From Austwickia sp. TVS 96-490-7B (GTDB lineage Bacteria; Actinomycetota; Actinomycetes; Actinomycetales; Dermatophilaceae), in NCBI RefSeq assembly GCF_019331795.1, contig NZ_JAHPZL010000003.1, positions 429,877-493,876 of the forward strand: a stretch of 64,000 nucleotides of DNA, written 5' to 3'. Each line of letters opens with the position of its first letter. Positions within the stretch are counted from its first letter, which is position 1. A program made the position numbers and the translations under genes. Shown here piece after piece: positions 47,848 to 56,326 of the stretch. The notes under the pieces are model-generated. The model ran no database searches and had not been told where the DNA came from. It saw nothing but the letters and a program-made list of their open reading frames with translations.

Positions 47848-49078
47848 GTCCACATCTGCACCGGTTGCCGCCCCACTCCCAGTCACCGTCCTGTCAGGCT
47901 TTCTCGGCGCAGGCAAGACCACCCTGCTCAACCACGTCCTAGCCAATCGAGACGGCTTGCGCGTCGCCGTCATTGTCAACGACATGAGCGAAGTCAACAT
48001 CGACGCCGCCCTGGTCGCTGACGGCTCCAGCCTCTCCCGCACCGAGGAACGCCTCGTCGAACTCACCAACGGGTGCATCTGCTGCACCCTGCGCGACGAC
48101 CTCCTCGACGAAGTCGGCCGACTCGCCGCCGAAGGACGCTTCGACCACCTCCTCATCGAGTCCTCCGGCATTTCCGAACCCATGCCCGTCGCCGCCACCT
48201 TTGCCCTGGAAAGCGACGACGGCTCCACCCTGTGGCAACGAGCCCAACTCGACACCATGGTGACCGTCGTCGACGCCACCAGCTTCCTCACCGAACTCGC
48301 CCGCGCCGACGACCTCATCGAACGCGGCCTAGACCAGCACGAAGGCGACGACCGCACCGTCTCAGCGCTCCTCATCGACCAAGTCGAATTCGCCGACGTC
48401 ATCCTGGTCAACAAAACCGACCTGGTCCCCGCCGAAGAAACCGAACGGCTCGAAGCGACCCTGCGACGACTCAACCCGCTCGCCGATGTCATCCGCACCG
48501 ACCACTCCCGCATCGACGTCACCCAGATCGTCGGCGCCCGCCGCTTCGACATGGAACGCGCGCAACAGGCCCCCGGCTGGGTTGCCGAACTCAACGGCGA
48601 TCACGTCCCAGAAACCGAGGAATACGGCATCTCCTCCCTGGTCTTCCGCTCTCCCCGCCCCTTCCACCCGGCTCGGCTCATGGACCTTCTCGTCCATGAC
48701 CTCGACGACGGCCCCTACGGTCGCATCGTGCGCTCCAAAGGGTTCTTCACCCTCGCCAGCCGCCCCGACGTCACCGGATTGTGGAGCCAAGCCGGCGGAT
48801 CAGCCCGGTTTGACCCCGCAGGCGCTCGCGACACGACGTACGACGACCACGACGGACCGGCCGCCTCGCACGCCGAGGAACTCGTCTTCATCGGCATCAA
48901 CCTCGACGCTCCCGCCCTGCGCACCCGGCTCCAGGCGTGCCTACTGACCGACGCCGAATACGCCGAAGGCCCCGACCAGTGGCGACAGTACGACGATGAG
49001 TTCCCCGCCTGGGAAGGCTACGGTCCAGACGACGCCTGCGAGCACGAAGAATGCCAGGACCACCCTGACCACCAGTGA
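47846..49078 (+). CDS. CobW-family zinc metallochaperone GTPase (ZNG1/YciC-like)
   Basis: 410 residues. G3E GTPase motifs: Walker [17 protein letters not shown], the metal motif [11 protein letters not shown] (C-x-C-C), [17 protein letters not shown], and a CobW C-terminal domain ([18 protein letters not shown]). The end is acidic with His/Cys ([16 protein letters not shown]), a likely metal-binding tail. Such proteins deliver zinc to target enzymes under zinc shortage. ATG 47846 is chosen because a GATAAT promoter and a Zur-like operator sit directly on it; ATG 47837 would be within the -10. The next gene starts 35 bases later. Confidence 0.9.
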   Translation: MSTSAPVAAPLPVTVLSGFLGAGKTTLLNHVLANRDGLRVAVIVNDMSEVNIDAALVADGSSLSRTEERLVELTNGCICCTLRDDLLDEVGRLAAEGRFDHLLIESSGISEPMPVAATFALESDDGSTLWQRAQLDTMVTVVDATSFLTELARADDLIERGLDQHEGDDRTVSALLIDQVEFADVILVNKTDLVPAEETERLEATLRRLNPLADVIRTDHSRIDVTQIVGARRFDMERAQQAPGWVAELNGDHVPETEEYGISSLVFRSPRPFHPARLMDLLVHDLDDGPYGRIVRSKGFFTLASRPDVTGLWSQAGGSARFDPAGARDTTYDDHDGPAASHAEELVFIGINLDAPALRTRLQACLLTDAEYAEGPDQWRQYDDEFPAWEGYGPDDACEHEECQDHPDHQ

Positions 49079-49101
49079 CCCGAGGTGTCGGCTGGCCGCC
49101 C

Positions 49102-49107
49102 TATAGT
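49102..49107 (+). promoter_or_regulatory. Candidate -10 (TATAGT) of the Cys-rich gene, leaderless type
   Basis: TATAGT, then GATCAC, then GTG 49114. This is the closest match to TATAAT in the series and decides the start of that gene. Confidence 0.6.
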
Positions 49108-49113
49108 GATCAC

Positions 49114-49935
49114 GTGGCCGGCCGACACCCACCCCGAGAAACTCCCCTCGACAACCCCCGCACGTGGATCGAATTCACTGACCCCGCCGAACCAGCCCAA
49201 CGCCTCCGCTGCGACCTCACCTGGCTCACCTCGTCGTACGCCTGCATCTTTGCGGCAGGATGTCTCGGGATCGACCGGCACCGCCCCCACGACGGCTGCT
49301 GCGCCCTCGGCGCCCATCTCACCGACCACGACGACCTGGTGCGGGTCCGCGACGCCGTCACCCAACTCACTCCCGACGACTGGCAGCTGCACCAGCACAG
49401 CACCGGCCCCGACGGCTGGTGGGAAGACAGCGACGACCTCACCGAGGACGACGAAACCGAACTCACAACCCGACTCGTCGACGGTGCCTGCATCCTGCTC
49501 AACCGCGCCGACCACCCCGGAGGGCCCGGATGCGCTCTCCACCAGTACGCCCAACGCCACGGGCTACCCCCACACAGCGTCAAACCCGACGTGTGTTGGC
49601 AACTCCCGTTACGACGGACCTACCGCACGGTCACCCTTCCCGATGACACCGAATACCTCGAGATCAGCATCGGCGAATACGACCGGCGCGGCTGGGGTCC
49701 CGGCGGCCACGACCTGCACTGGTATTGCACCGGATCTGCGTTATCGCACCACTCGAACAGCGCGCTCTACCTGAGCTGCGCCGCCGAACTCATCGAGCTC
49801 ATCGGCCGTCCGGCGTACGACGAACTCCACCGCCTCATCACCGCCCACCCCGGCATCATCACGTACCCCGCCACCACCGTTGCTCACCACCCACCAGCAC
49901 CCACCACGTCCGCACCAGGCCGCACGCCCCGATGA
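49114..49935 (+). CDS. Cys-rich protein of unknown function
   Basis: 273 residues. I do not recognise a named family with confidence. Many Cys occur in conserved-looking contexts: LRCDLTWLTS, YACIFAAGCLGID, HDGCCALGAHLTDHDDLV, ILLNRADHPGGPGCALHQYA, PDVCWQLP, LHWYCTG and YLSCAAEL, which suggests a zinc or iron-sulfur protein. The end (after about residue 250) is Pro/Thr-rich. It starts at GTG 49114, six bases after TATAGT; GTG 49075, in frame, overlaps the stop of the zinc chaperone gene and is less likely. Its stop overlaps the methyltransferase ATG (ATGA), so these two are coupled. Confidence 0.75.
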   Translation: MAGRHPPRETPLDNPRTWIEFTDPAEPAQRLRCDLTWLTSSYACIFAAGCLGIDRHRPHDGCCALGAHLTDHDDLVRVRDAVTQLTPDDWQLHQHSTGPDGWWEDSDDLTEDDETELTTRLVDGACILLNRADHPGGPGCALHQYAQRHGLPPHSVKPDVCWQLPLRRTYRTVTLPDDTEYLEISIGEYDRRGWGPGGHDLHWYCTGSALSHHSNSALYLSCAAELIELIGRPAYDELHRLITAHPGIITYPATTVAHHPPAPTTSAPGRTPR

Positions 49936-50660
49936 AACCTCACGACGCCATCCCCTCCCCCAATATTTGGGAGCATCCCGAGATCTACGAGATCGAAAAC
50001 CAGGCCGTCGACCCCGACGGGTTGATCCTCGCCGCTATCCAACGCCTCCACCCCCTCGCCGGACAAGATGTCCTCGACCTCGGCTGCGGCACCGGATATC
50101 ACCTGCCGATCTTCGCCAACCTCGTCGGCACACATGGCAGCGTCACCGGCGTCGAACCCCACCCGCCGTTAATCGCCGCCGCCCGCCGCCGGTTGATCGC
50201 CCACCAGGACGACGACCGCGAAGGCCCCGGCCCCGTCGTCCATGTCCTCCCTGGATCAGCGCAGCACATCCCCCTCCCTGACCACAGCATCGACCTCGTC
50301 CATGCCCGCTGGGCCTACTTCTTCGGCCCCGGATGCGAACCTGGCCTGGCCGAAATCGCCCGCGTGCTACGCCCCGGCGGGACCGCCATCATCATCGACA
50401 ACGACGCCACCACCTCCACCTTCGGCACCTGGTTTCGGCGCGCTATGCCCCACTACGATCCACTCGCTGTCGACCGGTTCTGGCGCCGCCGTGGCTACAC
50501 CGCCGAACGCCTACTCATCCGATGGCAGATGGCCGATCGGGCTGATTTCGAAGCGGTCGTCCGCATCGAATTTGCCCCTGCCATCGCCCAAGAACTCCTC
50601 GCTTCCCACCCCGGGCGCGATATCGACTATGCCGTCAACCTGTGGTGGTCGCGCTACTAA
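49932..50660 (+). CDS. Class I SAM-dependent methyltransferase
   Basis: 242 residues. The SAM site is VLDLGCGTGYHLPIFANLVG, then VTGVEPHPPLIAAARRR and the motif 4 region IDLVHARWAYFFGPGCEPG followed by VLRPGGTAIIID. The C-terminal part has an RFWRRRGY turn. The acceptor is unknown; UbiE/methylase family 11 type. ATG 49932 is set by the 4-base overlap with the upstream gene; an open frame further up is an artefact of overlap. It is 53 bases upstream of radA. Confidence 0.88.
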   Translation: MKPHDAIPSPNIWEHPEIYEIENQAVDPDGLILAAIQRLHPLAGQDVLDLGCGTGYHLPIFANLVGTHGSVTGVEPHPPLIAAARRRLIAHQDDDREGPGPVVHVLPGSAQHIPLPDHSIDLVHARWAYFFGPGCEPGLAEIARVLRPGGTAIIIDNDATTSTFGTWFRRAMPHYDPLAVDRFWRRRGYTAERLLIRWQMADRADFEAVVRIEFAPAIAQELLASHPGRDIDYAVNLWWSRY

Positions 50661-50700
50661 CCCCACCCACCCAGCCGAACCAGTTGTCAGTACCGGCCGC

Positions 50701-50706
50701 TACGGT
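50701..50706 (+). promoter_or_regulatory. Candidate -10 (TACGGT) of radA, leaderless type
   Basis: TACGGT, then seven bases, then ATG 50714. Confidence 0.4.
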
Positions 50707-50713
50707 GCCACAC

Positions 50714-52210
50714 ATGGCACGCACCACCCCCTCCCGCGCGGCACGCTCCGCCCCCGGATACCGCTGCACCGAATGCGGCTGGACCGCCGTCAAATGGGTC
50801 GGGCGCTGTGGCGAATGCCAATCGTGGGGCACTGTCGAAGAAGTCGGCCAGACCACCGCACGCACCGCCCCAGCCACCCGCCTAGATCGTCCCGCCCGCC
50901 CCATCGAAGACGTCGACGCCTCCCCGGCAGCGGCACGCACCACCGGAGTCCCCGAATTCGATCGGGTCCTCGGCCGGGGCCTCGTCGCCGGATCGGTCGT
51001 CCTGGTCGCCGGTGAGCCAGGAATCGGCAAATCCACGCTGCTGTTGGACGTCGCCGCCCGCACTGCCCGACTCGGACACACCGTCCTCTACGTGACCGGT
51101 GAAGAATCCGCCGCCCAAGTGCGCCTACGCGCCGAACGCATCGGAGCCCTCGCCGACCAGCTTTACCTGGCTGCAGAAACCGACCTGAGTGCCGTCCTCG
51201 CCCAGATCGAGAAAATCACCCCCGACCTGCTGATCGTCGACTCGGTCCAAACCATCGCCTCCCTCGAGGTCGATGGCTCCGCCGGCAACGTCTCCCAAGT
51301 CCGAGAAGTCACCGCCAGCCTCATCAGCACCGCCAAAACCCGCGACATGGCGACCCTGCTCGTCGGCCACGTCACCAAAGACGGATCCATCGCCGGGCCC
51401 CGCGTCCTCGAACATCTCGTCGACGTCGTCATCCAATTCGAAGGCGAGCGGGGGTCCCGTCTCCGCCTCGTCCGGGCCGTTAAAAACCGCTACGGCCCCA
51501 CCGACGAAGTCGGCTGCTTCGACCTCGGCGACACCGGCATTGAAGGACTCGCCGACCCCAGCGGACTCTTCGTGTCCAGCCGAGACCTCGTCGTCCCTGG
51601 CACCGCTGTCACCGTCACCCTCGAAGGACGCCGACCCCTCGTCGCCGAAATCCAAGCCCTACTCGCCCCGACCTCCGCCCCCTCCCCCCGACGTACCACC
51701 TCCGGCCTGGACTCCTCCCGGATCGCGATGCTGCTCGCCGTCCTCGAGCGACGAGCCCGCATGCCGGTCGGCCGCTGCGACACCTACGTGTCCACCGTCG
51801 GTGGCGTCCGCGTCGCCGAACCCGCTGCCGACCTCGCCGCGGCTCTCGCCATGGCCAGCTCGGTCCTCGATCGCCCCCTCCCCACCGGCATGATCGCCCT
51901 CGGTGAAGTCGGACTCGCCGGTGAAGTGCGTCCCGTCACTGGTGTTCCCCGCCGCCTCGCTGAGGCCGCCCGCATCGGGTTTACCCGCGCCGTCGTCCCC
52001 GCTGGGTCCTTCACCAACGCGGCCCGCGGACACCGCGACGGCGGGCTCTCCCCTCGACCAGTCGGGCCAGTGATCAAGGCCCCCGGCATCCCCGACACCA
52101 TGAGCGTCATCGAAGTCGCGGACCTACGCCACGCCGCGCATCTGGTCCTCACCGACACCAACGACACCACGGCACGAGCCAGCGACGCTGTCGGCGAACG
52201 ACCCGGCTGA
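50714..52210 (+). CDS. radA: DNA repair protein RadA
   Basis: 498 residues. The N-terminal four-Cys zinc finger (YRCTECGWTAVKWVGRCGECQSWG), RecA-like ATPase with Walker A AGEPGIGKSTLLLDVA, the RadA-specific VKNRYGPTDEVG motif, and a Lon-protease-like C-terminal domain (VGGVRVAEPAADLAAALA; GLAGEVRPV) are all present. RadA drives branch migration in recombination. ATG 50714 (MARTTPSRAARSAPGY) follows TACGGT by 7 bases. A short extension at the end is Asp/Thr-rich. mutY lies 73 bases downstream. Confidence 0.96.
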   Translation: MARTTPSRAARSAPGYRCTECGWTAVKWVGRCGECQSWGTVEEVGQTTARTAPATRLDRPARPIEDVDASPAAARTTGVPEFDRVLGRGLVAGSVVLVAGEPGIGKSTLLLDVAARTARLGHTVLYVTGEESAAQVRLRAERIGALADQLYLAAETDLSAVLAQIEKITPDLLIVDSVQTIASLEVDGSAGNVSQVREVTASLISTAKTRDMATLLVGHVTKDGSIAGPRVLEHLVDVVIQFEGERGSRLRLVRAVKNRYGPTDEVGCFDLGDTGIEGLADPSGLFVSSRDLVVPGTAVTVTLEGRRPLVAEIQALLAPTSAPSPRRTTSGLDSSRIAMLLAVLERRARMPVGRCDTYVSTVGGVRVAEPAADLAAALAMASSVLDRPLPTGMIALGEVGLAGEVRPVTGVPRRLAEAARIGFTRAVVPAGSFTNAARGHRDGGLSPRPVGPVIKAPGIPDTMSVIEVADLRHAAHLVLTDTNDTTARASDAVGERPG

Positions 52211-52283
52211 TCAGGGCACCCGCACAGGTCACCCGTAGGATGCGCAGGACGCCCCACCCCCGGTCGCCTCAGAAAGGCCGAAC

Positions 52284-53171
52284 GTGAGCCGCCCCGACGC
52301 CTACGAACTCCACCGACCTGTCATCGACTGGTACCACCAGCACGCCCGCGACCTGCCCTGGCGCCACCCGGACTGTACCCCCTGGGGGATCTTCGTCTCC
52401 GAGGTCATGCTGCAGCAGACCCCGGTCGCGCGCGTCGAACCCGCCTGGCATCGCTGGATGACCCGCTGGCCTACCCCCGCCGACCTGGCCACCGACGCCC
52501 CCGGCGAAGCTGTTCGCGCCTGGGATCGCCTCGGCTACCCCCGCAGAGCCCTACGGTTGCACGCCGCCGCCGAAGCTATGGTCCACCGACACCACGGAGC
52601 TGTCCCCGACACCGAAGCGGACCTGCTTGCCCTACCAGGTGTCGGTGCCTACACCGCTGCCGCCGTCGCCGCGTTCGCCTATGGCCGCAGAACCACCGTC
52701 GTCGACACCAACATTCGCCGAGTCCATGCCCGCCTGATCACCGGCTCCGCCCTCCCCCACCCCAGCCTCACCCGCGCCGAAACCACCCTCGCCAACACCC
52801 TGCTCCCCACCGACACCGCCACCTCAGTGCACTGGAATGTCGCCGTGATGGAACTCGGTGCGCTCATCTGCACTGCGCGCTCACCTCAGTGCGGTCTCTG
52901 CCCAGTCACCAACCAGTGCGCCTGGCGCCGAGCTGGCAGCCCGCCGTATGTCGGCAAAGCCCACCGCGGACAAGCCTGGCACGGGACCGACCGACAAGCC
53001 CGAGGCGCCATGATGGCTGTCCTCCGTTCTCGACCAACAGCGGTCACCGTTGACGAACTCCATGCCGCCTGGCCCCAGGACCCCATCCAACGCGACCGCT
53101 GCCTCGCCTCACTGATTGAAGACGGCCTCGTCGACACTGACGACTCCGGGCGCTACCACCTGCCGCGCTGA
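52284..53171 (+). CDS. mutY: A/G-specific adenine glycosylase
   Basis: 295 residues. EVMLQQTPVARV holds the catalytic Glu, LPGVGAYTAAAVAAFAYG is the helix-hairpin-helix, VVDTNIRRVHAR holds the catalytic Asp, and the [4Fe-4S] cluster cysteines are in CTARSPQCGLCPVTNQC (C-x6-C-x2-C-x5-C). It removes adenine opposite 8-oxoguanine. The usual C-terminal Nudix-like domain is missing; the end instead is a short winged-helix-like segment (AVTVDELHAAWPQDP), as in other actinobacterial MutY. GTG start with AGAAAGG. It precedes the repeat-bracketed cassette. Confidence 0.94.
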   Translation: MSRPDAYELHRPVIDWYHQHARDLPWRHPDCTPWGIFVSEVMLQQTPVARVEPAWHRWMTRWPTPADLATDAPGEAVRAWDRLGYPRRALRLHAAAEAMVHRHHGAVPDTEADLLALPGVGAYTAAAVAAFAYGRRTTVVDTNIRRVHARLITGSALPHPSLTRAETTLANTLLPTDTATSVHWNVAVMELGALICTARSPQCGLCPVTNQCAWRRAGSPPYVGKAHRGQAWHGTDRQARGAMMAVLRSRPTAVTVDELHAAWPQDPIQRDRCLASLIEDGLVDTDDSGRYHLPR

Positions 53172-53230
53172 CCCCGCCCCTGCCTTTCTCCCCCGAGAGG
53201 TGCCCCCAACGCAGGCTATGCCGATGCCAT

Positions 53231-53358
53231 CCCGTCGGACGTACACAGCCCCGCAATCCGTCCCGGCGCGTCGGCCAAGAACCCGTAATCCCGCTGGTCA
53301 CATCGCTGAGCGCCACTGTGGTCCCGACACACCGGGGTAGCACTGTACGTCCGACGGG
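53231..53358. repeat. 128-bp repeat, copy 1, with 15-bp terminal inverted repeats
   Basis: It begins CCCGTCGGACGTACA and ends TGTACGTCCGACGGG, a perfect inverted pair. Copy 2 (54393-54520) is the same length and in the same direction, with about 17 differences concentrated in the middle (about 87% identity) and no insertions or deletions. This copy covers the 3' end and stop of the AbiEi/DUF559 gene. No target-site duplication is clear. Confidence 0.88.
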
Positions 53359-54347
53359 ACGCTCCACGTCCGATCCCACACCCCTGGTCGACGTCGCGGC
53401 GTCCTCGGTTGGCGCTCCACCCACCCCGCGAGACACCTCCGGGTCTGCTCAGCAGTGACGAAAACGTCCGCCCACACCAGGGAAAACACCACCCAATCGG
53501 CTGCCGTCAACTGGGTATACCGTCGGCGGTCGCGCACAAAACCCGCTGACCCACCATGGAACTCGTATCCATCGCATTCCACGACCAGTCCCAGCCGCAG
53601 ATCAGCCAGATCCACCCTGGCACGCAGTGACCCCACCTCAATCCACACTTGCGGGCGGAGGTCCAAGAGCGGCACCTCCAATCCGAGTGCCCGAGCCCCC
53701 GATTCAAACGGATTCGCCGCAGCTGCACTGGCTGACTCAGCGACTCGACGCACCTGACCTGCCCCGCGCCCCCGACAACGCACACCTGCCCGTTGCAACT
53801 CTTCTGCCCCGACATCGCCAGCGCGCAACGCCGAGTCAGCGACCGCCAACACTTCACTCCAGGGCAAGGTCCGGGCGCAATCCACCACAGTCCGCAACGG
53901 ATCAGTGCGCCCCCGAGCGATTTCTCCGCGAGTCAACAAGCCGTAGTGAATGTCCAACGACCCCATGTCAGTGCGACGGACCTTGCGCCCGCGAGGCACC
54001 ATGACGCTGATGCGACGCGGTGCCTGACCTACTCCCCAGCCATGATCGACTGCCGCTGATAGATGTGACAACACGGCAGAGCGCCGGTGGGCTTCAGCCC
54101 GCGCCCGAGCGACTGACGGCAACGCATATCGGCCCCGAGCAAGATGACAGATGCGGCCATCTGCGACTGCGCGGCGCAACGCTCTGTTGCTGACCACCAA
54201 GTCCGCACGAGAAGCGACGCCTTGGCGCCAGATCAACTGATCGAGGAGAGGATCAGGGTGCGCACGATGGAGGAGTGGGCCGGTGTGCGCGTGATCGAGA
54301 AGGGGACCGGTATTCACGCGGCTCAGGGTGGCATGATCCACACCCAC
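53298..54347 (-). CDS. AbiEi-like / DUF559 endonuclease-fold protein
   Basis: 349 residues. After a short repeat-bearing N-terminus, residues about 38-150 (LIWRQGVASRADLVVSNRALRRAV... with GRICHLARGRYALP) form a winged helix like AbiEi antitoxins, and residues about 235-325 form a DUF559 domain (VDLADLRLGLVVECDGYEFH; FVRDRRRYTQLTAADWVVFSL), which has the Vsr/endonuclease-like E-x-D pattern. Such proteins are frequent in actinobacterial genomes and their role is unsettled; they may be defence or DNA-processing factors. The last about 20 residues come from copy 1 of the flanking repeat, so the original end may have been altered. GTG start follows GGGGAGG; the promoter would lie in copy 2. A toxin partner is not seen. 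Confidence 0.8.
   Translation of the reverse strand: MGVDHATLSRVNTGPLLDHAHTGPLLHRAHPDPLLDQLIWRQGVASRADLVVSNRALRRAVADGRICHLARGRYALPSVARARAEAHRRSAVLSHLSAAVDHGWGVGQAPRRISVMVPRGRKVRRTDMGSLDIHYGLLTRGEIARGRTDPLRTVVDCARTLPWSEVLAVADSALRAGDVGAEELQRAGVRCRGRGAGQVRRVAESASAAAANPFESGARALGLEVPLLDLRPQVWIEVGSLRARVDLADLRLGLVVECDGYEFHGGSAGFVRDRRRYTQLTAADWVVFSLVWADVFVTAEQTRRCLAGWVERQPRTPRRRPGVWDRTWSVPSDVQCYPGVSGPQWRSAM
54231..54311 (-). repeat. Three imperfect 27-bp tandem repeats in the DUF559 gene
   Basis: Units at 54285-54311, 54258-54284 and 54231-54257 encode related nine-residue pieces (TGPLLDHAH, TGPLLHRAH, PDPLLDQL). They lie in the N-terminal lead before the winged helix. Confidence 0.65.
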
Positions 54348-54392
54348 CCCTCCCCGAGTTATCCACAGATGCTGGGCAGCAGGTCATGGTGT

Positions 54393-54520
54393 CCCGTCGG
54401 ACGTACACAGCCCCGCAATCCATCCCGGCGCATCGGCCAAGAATCCATAATCTCGCTGTTCACAGCTCTGATAGCCGCAGCGAGACCGACACACCGGGGT
54501 AGCACTGTCCGTCCGACGGG
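54393..54520. repeat. 128-bp repeat, copy 2, with terminal inverted repeats
   Basis: Same orientation and length as copy 1. Ends are CCCGTCGGACGTACA and TGTCCGTCCGACGGG (one mismatch); adding GT/AC outside gives 17-bp arms (54391-54522). Inside, TCTCGCTG and CAGCGAGA form an extra 8-bp inverted pair that copy 1 lacks. It lies between the start of the DUF559 gene and argA. Confidence 0.88.
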
Positions 54521-54553
54521 ACAGCACACCGGCAATCCCCGCTTCACTTGCAT

Positions 54554-55105
54554 CTAGAGCAATCGAAGCATCCTGGTGTTGCCCAGGGTGTTGGGTTTGA
54601 CCCGCTCTAAATCGAGGAATTCGGCGACGCCTTCGTCATAGGAGCGCAAGAGTTGGGCGTAGACCTCCGGCTCGACGGCTTGTCCTTCGATGGGGCGGAA
54701 ACCGTGTCGGGCGAAGAAGTCGACTTCAAAGGTGAGGCAGAAGACTCGGGCGACGCCGATGTCCTGTGCGTCTGCGATGAGTCGATCGACGAGGGCCGCG
54801 CCCACTCCTCGTCCATGAGCGTCAGGGGCGACGGCGAGGGTGCGGATCTCGGCGAGGTCTTCCCACATGACATGGAGCGCGCCGCAACCCAGGAGTTGAC
54901 TCTGGTGGGGGTCAGTGACGACGCGGAATTCAGCGAGACCTTCGTAATAAGCCACGGCGTCTTTAGCGATGAGGATGCGCTGAGCCGCATAGGGAGCGAC
55001 CAGGTTTCGGATGCCAGGCACGTCTTTGGTGGTGGCGCGGCGCACGATGAAGCCCGCTGGATGCCGTCCGGCGGGAGTCGACTGTGGGGGATCGGGATGC
55101 TCCAT
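54554..55105 (-). CDS. argA: Amino-acid N-acetyltransferase (ArgA-type, actinobacterial)
   Basis: 183 residues. A GNAT fold with VRRATTKDVPGIRNLVAPYA, LLGCGALHVMWEDLAEIRTLAV, HGRGVGAALVDRLI, VFCLTFEVDFFARHGF and the ending GVAEFLDLERVKPNTLGNTRML. This closely resembles the M. tuberculosis glutamine/glutamate N-acetyltransferase as I remember it, which starts arginine synthesis. No other arg genes are nearby. ATG 55105 is used; the ribosome site is weak. It lies between repeat copy 2 and the zinc uptake operon. Confidence 0.9.
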   Translation of the reverse strand: MEHPDPPQSTPAGRHPAGFIVRRATTKDVPGIRNLVAPYAAQRILIAKDAVAYYEGLAEFRVVTDPHQSQLLGCGALHVMWEDLAEIRTLAVAPDAHGRGVGAALVDRLIADAQDIGVARVFCLTFEVDFFARHGFRPIEGQAVEPEVYAQLLRSYDEGVAEFLDLERVKPNTLGNTRMLRLL

Positions 55106-55258
55106 AGGGGCAGGGTGTCAGAGGTGACTGTGCGGCGGCCTGGTGGGGATGTCACGGCAGGGTGATGCGCTGATGCGGGAATGGTGGGTGATGATGGTGG
55201 ATACCGCCGACATCATGCCTTCATGGGCGCCTTACTGTGATAAGGCAATCCTTAGAAC

Positions 55259-55273
55259 GACAACCGTTCTCAT
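55259..55273 (+). promoter_or_regulatory. Candidate Zur operator of znuA
   Basis: GACAACCGTTCTCAT lies between the -35 region and the -10 of znuA and matches 12 of 15 bases of the site at 47833-47847. Zinc-loaded Zur binding here would block the operon that ends with the zur gene itself. Confidence 0.7.
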
Positions 55274-55279
55274 TAGATC

Positions 55280-55285
55280 TAAGAT
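55280..55285 (+). promoter_or_regulatory. Candidate -10 (TAAGAT) of znuA, leaderless type
   Basis: TAAGAT, then six bases, then ATG 55292; no Shine-Dalgarno is present. Confidence 0.55.
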
Positions 55286-55291
55286 GACTCC

Positions 55292-56326
55292 ATGATCCCT
55301 CGTCGTCTCACCACTGTGCTGACACTGTCCACCATCGTCCTGGCGGCAACGGGCTGCTCCGGATCTGACTCGAAAAGCTCTGACAGCAAAGGAAATAGCG
55401 GAGACAAGGTCGCTATTGTCGCCTCCTTCTACCCGTTGGAGTACGCCGCCAAACGGATCGGCGGCGACCACGTCGAGGTGACCAACCTGACTAAGCCCGG
55501 TGCAGAGCCTCACGACCTGGAGCTGTCTCCGCAGGACATCGCCAAGGTGACCTCTGCTCAGCTGGCGATCTACGAAAAGGGCTTGCAGCCCGCGGTCGAC
55601 AAAGCGGTAGAGCAGCAGGGCGCGAAGAACGCGTACGACGTAGCCTCAGTCGCGGACCTCTCTTTGACAGCGGTGGACGAAGACGAGCATGACCACGGCA
55701 AGGATGAGCACGGTAAAGACGATCACGGCAAGGACGCCGAGAAGAAGAAGGATGCAGAGAAGAAAGAGACTGACAACAAGGACGAGCACGACCACGGCGG
55801 CGACGGTAAGGACCCGCATTTCTGGTTGGACCCGGTCCGTTATGTCTCTGTCGTCAAGGGCATTGCTGACAAACTGAGCCAGACCGACCCGGCGCACAAG
55901 GATGCATACACCAAGAACGCCGAGGAACTGGTCAAAGATTTGAATCAGGTTGACTCGGACTTCTCGAGCACCCTGAAGACGTGCACCAACAAGAACCTGG
56001 TGACCAGCCACGCGGCATTTGGGTATCTGGCGAAGCGTTATGGGATGACACAGATGCCCATCGCTGGGATTTCACCGGACCAGGAGCCCAACCCGGCACG
56101 GATGGCCCAGATCAGCGCATTCGTGAAGGAACACAAGGTGTCGACGATCTACACCGAAACCTTGGCCAGTCCTGCCGTCGCCAAGACGATTGCGTCATCC
56201 ACTGGGGCGCAGACGGCAGTCCTCGACCCGATTGAGGGTTTGACCGACGCCTCAGCGGGAAAGAACTACCTTGACGTGATGCGGTCGAACCTGGCGACGT
56301 TGAAGAAGGGACAGTCCTGCTCGTGA
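55292..56326 (+). CDS. znuA: Zinc ABC transporter, substrate-binding lipoprotein
   Basis: 344 residues. Lipobox LAATGC at residue about 22, then a cluster A-I binding protein: VASFYPLEYAAKRIGG, GAEPHDLELSPQD (first His ligand), DPHFWLDPVRY (second), TSHAAFGYLAKRYGM (third) and IYTETLASP. Between the first and second ligands is a His/Asp/Lys-rich loop (EDEHDHGKDEHGKDDHGKD) typical of zinc-specific ZnuA. It captures zinc outside the membrane for ZnuBC. The promoter is leaderless type with a Zur-like operator. Its stop overlaps the start of znuC by 4 bases. Confidence 0.95.
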   Translation: MIPRRLTTVLTLSTIVLAATGCSGSDSKSSDSKGNSGDKVAIVASFYPLEYAAKRIGGDHVEVTNLTKPGAEPHDLELSPQDIAKVTSAQLAIYEKGLQPAVDKAVEQQGAKNAYDVASVADLSLTAVDEDEHDHGKDEHGKDDHGKDAEKKKDAEKKETDNKDEHDHGGDGKDPHFWLDPVRYVSVVKGIADKLSQTDPAHKDAYTKNAEELVKDLNQVDSDFSSTLKTCTNKNLVTSHAAFGYLAKRYGMTQMPIAGISPDQEPNPARMAQISAFVKEHKVSTIYTETLASPAVAKTIASSTGAQTAVLDPIEGLTDASAGKNYLDVMRSNLATLKKGQSCS

